Below, in pieces: positions 1 to 5,406 of a stretch of 6,790 nt of DNA. The position numbers and the translations under genes were made by a program. The stretch lies in NCBI GenBank assembly GCA_030042855.1, contig JASHYU010000248.1, positions 1 through 6,790 of the forward strand, in the 5' to 3' direction. The notes beneath the pieces were generated by a model. That model was not told where the DNA came from. It did not search any database and was given only the letters and a program-made list of their open reading frames with translations. Numbering within the stretch: position 1 is the first letter of the stretch; each line of letters begins with the position of its first letter. Source of the DNA: Thermoplasmata archaeon. GTDB taxonomy: Archaea; Thermoplasmatota; Thermoplasmata; UBA184.

Positions 1-690
1 GCCACCTCGTCGGTCTACGTCGCGGACTCCCTCTCGGGCGCCCTCTCGGTCATCGACACCACGAGCGAGCGCGTGAAGTGGACGGTCGGCGTCGGGCTGC
101 AGCCGGTCGGCCTCGCGTTCGATGCCGCGACGGATACGCTCTTCGTGACCAACGAGGGCTCGAACAATGTGAGCGTGGTCGCGGGGGCGACTCGTTCCGT
201 CACGGCCAGCATCCCCGTGGGGCTCGAACCGATCGCGTCGGCCTACGACGCGGCGACCGATTCCTTGTACGTGGCGAACGCGAAATCCGACAACGTGAGC
301 GTGATCGACGTGGCGACGGACGCCGTGGTCGCGAACCTCGACGTCGGCACGGCGCCGATGGGCGTGGCCGTGGACCCCGCGAACGGCGACGTCTACGTGG
401 ACAACCTCCTGTCGAACAGCACGACCGTCATCAACGCGTCGACGAACGAGGTCGTTTCCACGATCACGGACGTCGGCGCCGGTCCGACCGGTCTCGCCTA
501 CGACAACTGGACCGGTGTGATCCTGGTCGCCGACGAGCTCGCGAACCAGACCGCGGTGATCTCGGGATCGACGAACTCGGTCGTCGCCCGAGTGGACGTG
601 GGCACCTTCCCGGTCGGCGTCACTTTCGCGGATCCGCAAGGGGTCGCCTACGTGGGCAATGCCGCGTCGGACAACATGAGCGTCGTCGGG
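1..690 (+). repeat. Tandem beta-propeller blade repeats (YVTN type)
   Basis: Blade junctions of the form 'VG-x-x-P' followed by a new blade begin near residues 36, 78, 120, 163 and 205 of the visible protein, giving a regular 42-43 residue period. Each unit has a strand ending in Y/F-V-x-N/D, a turn rich in S-x-N, a V-S-V-I/V strand, a T-N/D/S turn and a closing V strand. At least four full blades and two partial ones are visible, and more must lie to the left because the window opens within a blade. Confidence 0.85.
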
Positions 691-1377
691 ACCTCCCGGC
701 CTCCGCCGTACGCGGTCGACTTCACGGAGAGCGGCCTCCCGAACGGGAGCCCGTGGCAGATCGTCCTCAACGGGACCGCCGGGTCCTCTTCGGGCGCCAC
801 GATCGCCTTCTTCGAGCACGACGGAACGTACTCCTTCGCGGTGGGCCCGGTCCTCGACTACTCGGTGTCGCCGGCCAGCGGGAACGTGACGGTCGATGGG
901 TTCCCGGTGTACGTGACGATCACCTTCACCGAGTCGCTCTACACGATCCAGTTCAATGAGACGGGCCTGCCGAACGCGACCCTTTGGTCGGTGACGCTCA
1001 GCGGCACCCAGGCCACCACCTCGGGCGCCGGTCTCGAGCTCACCGCGCCGAACGGCACGTACAACTACACGGTCGCGAACGCGCTCAACTACTCGGAGAG
1101 CCCGGCGTACGGAACCGTGACGGTCAGCGGCTCGAACGTCTCGGTGCAGATCACGTTCTCGTCGAGCTCGGGCGGCGGCTCCGGCCCGGGCGGCGGCAAG
1201 GGTGGCTCCTCGCTGGCCTCCCCCGGCAGTTGGCCGCTCTGGGTCTGGGCGCTGATCGCCGTGGGCGCGGCGGCGGTGATCATGTCGATCGTCTACGTGG
1301 CCCGGCGGCGCTCCTCGAAGAGCGCGAGCGCCGCGGGGACCGACGCGGCCGGACCGACCCCGCCACCGACCAGCTGA
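1..1377 (+). CDS. Surface-anchored YVTN/YncE-type beta-propeller protein with FTESGLP repeats (5' partial)
   Basis: The reading frame is open from base 1, so the start lies outside the window; 458 residues are visible, ending at TGA 1375-1377. A GTG at base 73 falls inside a propeller blade and is not the real start. Residues 1 to about 230 are repeated blades of 42-43 residues, with 'VGxxPxG' at the blade junctions and 'xxxVYVAN...SxNVSVID'-like strands. Residues 237-390 are two copies of an FTESGLP/FNETGLP repeat. A Gly/Ser-rich linker follows (about 391-405), then one hydrophobic segment (411-434), an RRR stop-transfer cluster and a short Ala/Pro/Ser tail. This is the plan of a protein held outside the cell by a C-terminal membrane anchor. 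I count 16 N-x-S/T sequons (one followed by Pro), so N-glycosylation is plausible. Propeller domains of this type commonly mediate binding; no catalytic motif is visible and the ligand is unknown. The gene converges on the sulfatase-like gene with a 64-base gap lacking any T-run. Confidence 0.88.
   Translation, partial: ATSSVYVADSLSGALSVIDTTSERVKWTVGVGLQPVGLAFDAATDTLFVTNEGSNNVSVVAGATRSVTASIPVGLEPIASAYDAATDSLYVANAKSDNVSVIDVATDAVVANLDVGTAPMGVAVDPANGDVYVDNLLSNSTTVINASTNEVVSTITDVGAGPTGLAYDNWTGVILVADELANQTAVISGSTNSVVARVDVGTFPVGVTFADPQGVAYVGNAASDNMSVVGTSRPPPYAVDFTESGLPNGSPWQIVLNGTAGSSSGATIAFFEHDGTYSFAVGPVLDYSVSPASGNVTVDGFPVYVTITFTESLYTIQFNETGLPNATLWSVTLSGTQATTSGAGLELTAPNGTYNYTVANALNYSESPAYGTVTVSGSNVSVQITFSSSSGGGSGPGGGKGGSSLASPGSWPLWVWALIAVGAAAVIMSIVYVARRRSSKSASAAGTDAAGPTPPPTS
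709..1170 (+). repeat. Two tandem FTESGLP-type domains, about 77 residues each
   Basis: The first copy starts at residue 237 (YAVDFTESGLPNG) and the second at residue 314 (YTIQFNETGLPNA). Both continue with W-x-[IV]-x-L-[NS]-G, an S-G-A element, a D/N-G-T-Y strand, an 'L-[DN]-Y-S-x-S-P' turn and a closing 'V-x-[IV]-x-[IV]-T-F' strand. The spacing is 77 residues. The strand-rich pattern suggests a small beta-sandwich acting as a stalk between the propeller and the membrane anchor. From memory this repeat is common in predicted secreted archaeal proteins, especially of Thermoplasmata. It has no assigned function that I know of. Confidence 0.8.
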
Positions 1378-1441
1378 GACCCCGCCACCGGACCGCACGA
1401 GGTCGGATCGGAGCCCACCGGCGCTTTCCGCGCGCTCCCGG

Positions 1442-2950
1442 TCAGCCGTAGCCCCAGGAGCGGAGCCGCTCGTCGACGTCCTCGCTCACGTCGGGCGCGC
1501 TCGGGTGGACGAGGGCCCCGGCCGCCCGACGGGCCGATGCGATGACCGGCTCGAGTCCGGGCGCGTTCAGCTCCGAGTCCCGGAGCGGGACCGGCGCGGC
1601 GTCCTCGAGGTTCCAGCCGCGCACGGAGCCCGACACGGCGTCGACGACGATCTTCGTCGAGCCCACGTACGCGGCGATCGAGAAGACGTTCAGGTCCTTC
1701 TGGCGTTGCGGCGGGAGGTGGGCCATCAGGGGGCGGTTCCACTCCGTTCCGTCCCCGGCGGCGAGGAGGGGCGCGTCCCGGGGCCCGTCGACGAGGGTCT
1801 GGAGGGCCGCCCCCGACAACGGACGGTCCGGGGCGAGCGCGGCCGCCCGCAGGATCGTCGGCGCGGCGTCCATCGGGGTCGCCCATCCCCGGGCCACGGA
1901 CCCGCCCCGCTCGGCGCGGGGGAACCGGACCCAGAGCGGCACGCGGAGCATCTCCTCCTCCGTGCTCACCCCGTGCCAGACCATCCCGTGCTCGCCGAAC
2001 CCCTGGCCGTGATCGCTCGTGAGGAGGAGGAGCGTGTCGTCCCAGCGGCCCGCCTCGCGGTAGATCGACACGATCCGCTCGAGCCGGCGGTCGATCGCCG
2101 CGATCGCGCTCCGGTAGAGCGCGTGCATCCGGGCCATGTTCTCGGGCGGGAGGTGCGCCGGCGCGAGCACGGCGAGCGCGTCCTGCCCGAAGCGCATCGT
2201 CCGCCACCACTCGGCGACCGACGTCGCTTCCGTGGGGTCGAGCAGGTACGGTTCGTGGGCGTCGAGCACGTTGATGAAGCAGTACGTCGGGCGGTCCCGC
2301 GCCTGGGCGGCGAGCCACGCCCGGAGGGTGGGCTCGATCCACGGGTTCGCCTTCCCCACGGTCTTCCCCTCGGGGTCGGCGATCCGACGGCCGACCCCGT
2401 CGAGGAGCGCGAGCGAGGCCGGCAGGCGCTGGAGGACGAGCTTCAGCCGGCGCGTGGTGCGGTCGCGGAGCGACAGGTCCTCGACCGTCGCGGCGCCGTT
2501 CCCGCCGCCGCCCCGGCTCGTGTGCGTCGGCGCGCCGCGCCAGCGGTGCACCTGCTCCCACCACTCGCCCCAGGCGGAGTAGTCGAACCCGTCGACCAGC
2601 CCGTAGTTCGGGCTGATGATCGGGTTCGCGGAGATCGAGGCCGTCGCGTAGCCGCCCCGGGCGAGCGTCGTCGCGAGCCGCCCGACGCGCGGGTCGAGCC
2701 GCAGGCTGCCCTTTCCGTGGCACCCGTGCTCCCACGGGTAGAGGCCCGTGAAGATGCTGGCGTGGGACGGGAGGGTCCACGGCGCGACGCTCACCGCCCG
2801 CGGGTAGACGACGCTCTCGGCGCGCAGGCGCTCGGCGAACGGCATCGGGACCGGATCGGGACTGCTCCCCGGGAACTCGCTCGCCCGGACGCAGTCCATC
2901 ACGAGGACGAGGACGTCCGGGCGCCGCGGCTCAGGAGAGGGGGGGGCCAT
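1442..2950 (-). CDS. Sulfatase-fold alkaline-phosphatase-superfamily enzyme with Thr at the nucleophile position
   Basis: The protein has 502 residues, near the usual length for single-domain sulfatase-like proteins. It starts almost directly with the catalytic core strand (VLVLVMDCVRA, metal Asp D19). Next comes the nucleophile loop W-T-L-P-S-H-A-S-I-F-T-G (58-69) with EHG at 75-77. NVLDAHEPY (227-235) follows, then TSDHGQGFGEHG (311-322) carrying D313/H314, and H326. The C-terminal VDERLRSWGYG matches the usual sulfatase-like tail, so the protein looks complete. True sulfatases have Cys/Ser-x-Pro-x-Arg, with Cys or Ser becoming formylglycine; here it reads T59-L-P-S-H. Thr nucleophiles occur in phosphatases, phosphodiesterases and phosphoglycerol or phosphoethanolamine transferases of the superfamily. 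Hydrolysis or transfer on a sulfate or phosphate ester is therefore likely, with substrate unknown. No signal peptide or membrane segment is seen, so it appears cytoplasmic. The ATG at 2950 has a near-perfect ribosome-binding site and lies within the 3' end of the flippase gene. Confidence 0.88.
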   Translation of the reverse strand: MAPPSPEPRRPDVLVLVMDCVRASEFPGSSPDPVPMPFAERLRAESVVYPRAVSVAPWTLPSHASIFTGLYPWEHGCHGKGSLRLDPRVGRLATTLARGGYATASISANPIISPNYGLVDGFDYSAWGEWWEQVHRWRGAPTHTSRGGGGNGAATVEDLSLRDRTTRRLKLVLQRLPASLALLDGVGRRIADPEGKTVGKANPWIEPTLRAWLAAQARDRPTYCFINVLDAHEPYLLDPTEATSVAEWWRTMRFGQDALAVLAPAHLPPENMARMHALYRSAIAAIDRRLERIVSIYREAGRWDDTLLLLTSDHGQGFGEHGMVWHGVSTEEEMLRVPLWVRFPRAERGGSVARGWATPMDAAPTILRAAALAPDRPLSGAALQTLVDGPRDAPLLAAGDGTEWNRPLMAHLPPQRQKDLNVFSIAAYVGSTKIVVDAVSGSVRGWNLEDAAPVPLRDSELNAPGLEPVIASARRAAGALVHPSAPDVSEDVDERLRSWGYG

Positions 2951-4523
2951 CCCGCACCTCCCGGGGGGTGGGGAGCGAGCGCTCGAGGAGGTGGCGGAGC
3001 CAGGGGAGCGGCCGGCCGACGAGCCGCTCGGCGGCCCGGCAGGCGACGAAGTCGCCCTCCTCCACGCTGCGGGTCACGAGCACCGCCCCGATGCACAGCG
3101 CGACGCCGACGAAGTAGAGCGGGAAGACGATCCAGTACGGGTGGGGCACGTAGAGGATCCCGACGAACAGGGGGATCCCGACGGCGAGGGAGAGGGTGAG
3201 CGGATAGACGAGCGAGCGGTGGAACGGCTGGATGCCGTTCCGCCAGTAGAACGCGAGCGCGGCGGTGGCCGGGTAGAGCACGCGCGCGACCGTCCACGCG
3301 ACCGCCGCCCCCATGAGGCCGTACTTCGGGATCAGCGCGAGGCTGAGCGCGATGTTCGAGAGCGCGGAGATCGCGGTCGAGATGAGGAGCGGCCGCGTCG
3401 CGCCGGCCCCGGCGAGCGCCGCGTTGACCGGACCGAAGAGGATCGAGATGAGGGCCCCCACCGTGATCAGGACGAGCGCCTCCGCCCCGCCGACATAGTT
3501 CGGTCCGAAGACGGTCGTGATCGAGTCGGTGGGCAGGATCGCGAAGAGGAGGAAGATCGGGACGGTGAAGACCATCATCCACCGGGTCGTCGTCACGAAC
3601 GTCTCGCCGAGCGTCTTCGTGTCGCCGAGCCCGGTGAGCCGCGCCGCGACCGGCAGGAAGATGTACGTCACGGCGGCGCTGACGACGAGGATGAGCCGCG
3701 CGAGCGTCATCACGGCCGAGTAGATCCCGACGTCGAGCTCGGGCCAGAAGACCCCGAGGATGAGGGTGTCGACGTACGCCGTCACGAACGTGAGGGTCGT
3801 GACGCCCCAGAGCGCGAACGACAGGCCGAGGAGGCCGGGCGGCAGGTCCCGGTGCGGCAGCGGGCCCTTCGGGAGGTGCTTCGGCAGCCGGCGGATCGAG
3901 TAGACGAGCAGCGCGACGAACGTGACGCCGTACGAGGCCGTCCAGGCGAGGAGCGCGCTCTCGAGGTCGAGGTGGAAGTAGAAGAACAGGAAGACGAAGA
4001 CGACGAACGCGGCCGGCTGCACCGCCTGGTTGAGCCAGGCGTTCGGGACCGTGTCCTCGAACCCCTGGAAGATCGACGCGAGGAACGTGCAGAGGAGCGT
4101 GAGCCCGACCGTGACCGAGAACAACCGGAAGACGAGGGTCAGCGGACCGCTCTGGGCGGGATCGAAGAAGGAGGCGATCGATCCCGCGAAGTAGAAGACG
4201 AGCGCGGACGAGGAGAACGCGGTGATGCCGGTGATCACCGCGGCCCAGCGGATGACGCGCCGCCGCAGCGCGGGGTCCGGGTTCTCGGCGATCGTCCGGG
4301 CCATCGCCTGGTGGAGGCCGACGAGCGCGACCAGGGCGAGGAGGCCGGTGAGCGCGAGGCCGAGGTTGAAGTCCCCGAACTGGGTGACCGAGAGGTGCCG
4401 GGCGATGAACACCCGGCCGATGAAGTTGAGCAAGAGGAGGGCGAACGTGCCGAACACCATCACGATCGTCCCCCGTCCGAGGGAGTCGATCGCCGACGCG
4501 CGGTGCTCCGAAGGTGGATCCAC
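2931..4523 (-). CDS. Polysaccharide-type flippase (MOP superfamily, Wzx/RfbX-like)
   Basis: This 530-residue membrane protein has about 14 hydrophobic segments, near residues 17-39, 52-75, 92-113, 127-151, 169-184, 189-210, 228-250, 266-290, 316-335, 348-370, 378-397, 403-425, 438-459 and 463-484. The N-terminus (LGRGTIVMVFGTF...NFIGRVFIARHLS) fits the opening of polysaccharide-biosynthesis flippases. So does the second segment ending in GLHQAMARTIAE. The middle 'FGPNYVGGAEAL' and the later 'LALIPKYGLMGAAVAW' are typical second-half motifs. Family members move lipid-linked oligosaccharides from the cytoplasmic to the outer face of the membrane. The start is GTG at 4523, preceded nine bases earlier by GAGGAG; an internal ATG at residue 22 would cut into the first membrane segment. 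The soluble tail (485-530) is longer than I would expect and ends under the start of the sulfatase-like gene. The sugar substrate cannot be told from sequence. Confidence 0.9.
   Translation of the reverse strand: MDPPSEHRASAIDSLGRGTIVMVFGTFALLLLNFIGRVFIARHLSVTQFGDFNLGLALTGLLALVALVGLHQAMARTIAENPDPALRRRVIRWAAVITGITAFSSSALVFYFAGSIASFFDPAQSGPLTLVFRLFSVTVGLTLLCTFLASIFQGFEDTVPNAWLNQAVQPAAFVVFVFLFFYFHLDLESALLAWTASYGVTFVALLVYSIRRLPKHLPKGPLPHRDLPPGLLGLSFALWGVTTLTFVTAYVDTLILGVFWPELDVGIYSAVMTLARLILVVSAAVTYIFLPVAARLTGLGDTKTLGETFVTTTRWMMVFTVPIFLLFAILPTDSITTVFGPNYVGGAEALVLITVGALISILFGPVNAALAGAGATRPLLISTAISALSNIALSLALIPKYGLMGAAVAWTVARVLYPATAALAFYWRNGIQPFHRSLVYPLTLSLAVGIPLFVGILYVPHPYWIVFPLYFVGVALCIGAVLVTRSVEEGDFVACRAAERLVGRPLPWLRHLLERSLPTPREVRDGPPLS
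2955..2961 (-). promoter_or_regulatory. Strong Shine-Dalgarno site for the sulfatase-like gene
   Basis: On the minus strand the sequence is GGAGGTG followed by CGGG and then ATG. It complements the CACCUCC core at the 3' end of archaeal and bacterial 16S rRNA, with a 4-base spacer. The site sits inside the last codons of the flippase gene. It fixes the sulfatase-like start at 2950 and points to coupled or re-initiated translation from the shared message. Confidence 0.75.
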
Positions 4524-4532
4524 CCGCCGTCA

Positions 4533-4538
4533 CTCCTC
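4533..4538 (-). promoter_or_regulatory. Ribosome-binding site for the flippase gene
   Basis: On the minus strand GAGGAG precedes the GTG at 4523 by nine bases (TGACGGCGG). It supports the GTG start over the internal ATG 63 bases downstream. Another GTG at 4533 opens a different frame and does not give the flippase protein. Confidence 0.55.
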
Positions 4539-4558
4539 GGATTTAACTGGGGGGTCGA

Positions 4559-4569
4559 GGTATAATACC
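4559..4569 (-). promoter_or_regulatory. Candidate TATA element in front of the flippase gene, inside a perfect palindrome
   Basis: The only strongly A/T-rich stretch in the gap between cysC and the flippase is GGTATTATACC (minus strand). An archaeal TATA box centred near 4564 would place the transcript start near 4538, just at the ribosome-binding site, leaving a leader of about 15 bases. A second A/T patch, GTTAAAT at 4547-4541, is only about 21 bases from the GTG and fits less well. The TATA-like core is a perfect 11-base inverted repeat. It shares two bases with a second 11-base palindrome at 4568-4578. No convincing BRE purine tract is seen upstream. Confidence 0.45.
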
Positions 4570-4578
4570 GACGGTCGG
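4568..4578. promoter_or_regulatory. Palindrome next to the TATA-like element, possible operator
   Basis: The sequence CCGACGGTCGG is a perfect inverted repeat (CCGAC, central G, GTCGG). It lies immediately upstream of the TATA-like core in the direction of flippase transcription and shares two bases with it. A dimeric regulator bound here could block or assist TBP/TFB. Short GC palindromes arise often by chance in DNA of this composition, so this is only a candidate. Confidence 0.25.
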
Positions 4579-4630
4579 ACGACGAGCGCGCCGGCGTCGA
4601 CCACGGGACCGCATCCCGCCCGCTCCCGCG

Positions 4631-5170
4631 CTACGGGTAGAGCGGCCAACCCAGTCGCTCGAGCTCGTCCACGATGTACTGTGCGGATTCGTCCGGCGTG
4701 CGGCTCAGGGTGTCGACGCGGATCTCGGGCGACTCGGGGACCTCGTACGGATCGTCGATCCCCGTCATCTCGTGGATCTCGCCCGCGCGCGCCTTCTTAT
4801 AGAGGCCCTTCACGTCGCGCTGCTCGCAGACGGCGAGCGGCGTGGTGATGTAGATCTCGACGAACCGGCCGATCTCGTGGCGCGCGTGGGCCCGGGAGGA
4901 CGCATACGGCGAGATCAGCGCCACGATCGGGATCGCCCCGTTGCGGGCCAGCACCTTGGCCACGAACGCGACGCGGCGGGCGTGGGCCTCGCGGCCGGCC
5001 CGGTCGAAGCCGAGGTCGACGCTGATGCCCTTCCGGACCTCGTCGCCGTCGAGGACCTCCACGTTCCATCCCCGGGCCCGGAGCAACGGCGCGACCGCCC
5101 GCGCGATCGTCGTCTTGCCCGCCGAAGGCAGCCCCGTGAACCACAGACAGTAGCCGTTCCGCGCCATCAT
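4631..5170 (-). CDS. cysC: Adenylylsulfate (APS) kinase
   Basis: This enzyme phosphorylates the 3'-hydroxyl of adenosine 5'-phosphosulfate with ATP to give PAPS, the donor for sulfotransferases and for reductive sulfate assimilation. It acts in the cytoplasm. The 179-residue length is typical of a stand-alone CysC. Visible motifs are CLWFTGLPSAGKTT with the Walker A P-loop at 13-20, VLDGDEVRKGISVDLGF (39-55), a 'GREAHARR' element (59-66), ISPY at 86-89 and RDVKGLYKKARAGEI (118-131). The lid-region 'MTGIDDPYEVPESPEI' (135-150) follows. Compared with common CysC sequences, ENIRR reads AHARR, SPYR reads SPYA and FTGI reads MTGI. These are changes around the APS pocket, while the ATP site is intact. 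The start is ATG 5170; a second ATG at 5167 is equally possible. The frame stays open far upstream, but that extension runs into the phosphodiesterase gene and resembles no CysC. No ATP sulfurylase lies nearby, so the use of PAPS must be inferred from context. Confidence 0.93.
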   Translation of the reverse strand: MMARNGYCLWFTGLPSAGKTTIARAVAPLLRARGWNVEVLDGDEVRKGISVDLGFDRAGREAHARRVAFVAKVLARNGAIPIVALISPYASSRAHARHEIGRFVEIYITTPLAVCEQRDVKGLYKKARAGEIHEMTGIDDPYEVPESPEIRVDTLSRTPDESAQYIVDELERLGWPLYP

Positions 5171-5406
5171 CGGACGGGTCGGGGGGAGACGACCCCCCCT
5201 ATGAGGCTTGCCTCGCCCTCGGCGGAGGCCCCGTCCGACGCGGGGTCGGGCCGCCGTGCCGGGTACTCGGGCGGGGAGCGCGCGGCCGCCGAGCGCCGGT
5301 CCTCGAGCGACCCCGGACTCGGGCGGGCCGGCCGTCTGGGTTTCGCAGCGCGATTGAGAGCCCCGGCCCCCGGGACCGCGACGGGGTGGAGGGGGTCGCG
5401 CGGGTC
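5171..5406. other. GC-rich gap between phosphodiesterase and cysC
   Basis: This 236-base stretch contains no gene I can support. The frames that stay open through it are stop-free because of high GC content and give low-complexity Arg/Gly/Pro protein. I see no clear TATA box; the best A/T patch for cysC is a weak CTCATAG at 5207-5201 (minus strand). There is no convincing Shine-Dalgarno site before the cysC ATG and no T-run at the phosphodiesterase end. The only notable structure is the G6/C6 hairpin next to cysC, listed separately. The gap is long compared with the rest of the cluster, so cysC may have its own promoter here. Confidence 0.5.
5181..5198. promoter_or_regulatory. G6/C6 hairpin ten bases before the cysC start
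   Basis: GGGGGG and CCCCCC flank the six-base loop AGACGA, giving a perfect six-pair GC stem. The stem ends ten bases before the ATG at 5170. The flanking GGGTC (5176-5180) and GACCC (5191-5195) offer an alternative, mutually exclusive pairing. In a transcript with a leader this could restrict ribosome access to cysC. If cysC is leaderless, the element would instead sit in the promoter DNA. Its function is unproven. Confidence 0.35.

Noticed and set aside
1378..1441. Possible shared terminator between the convergent genes
   Set aside because: The 64 bases contain no T-run on either strand and no strong hairpin, so I cannot support a terminator.
78..1451. Shifted plus-strand frames inside the propeller gene (78-959 and 984-1451)
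   Set aside because: Both are Arg-rich shadows of the propeller frame. They show no repeats or motifs of their own.
1293..2780. Minus-strand 495-residue frame overlapping the sulfatase-like gene
   Set aside because: It is an Arg/Pro/Gly/Ala-rich shifted frame without domains. The frame with the DHG and TLPSHAS motifs is clearly the real one.
2991..4565. Long plus-strand open frame of 524 residues opposite the flippase
   Set aside because: It is rich in Arg, Glu and Asp, as expected from reading hydrophobic membrane-protein codons backwards in GC-rich DNA. It has no recognizable motif, and the minus-strand flippase with 14 membrane segments explains the region.
4561..4566. TATAAT read as a bacterial -10 box on the plus strand
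   Set aside because: No matching -35 element or plus-strand gene lies downstream, and the rest of the window looks archaeal.
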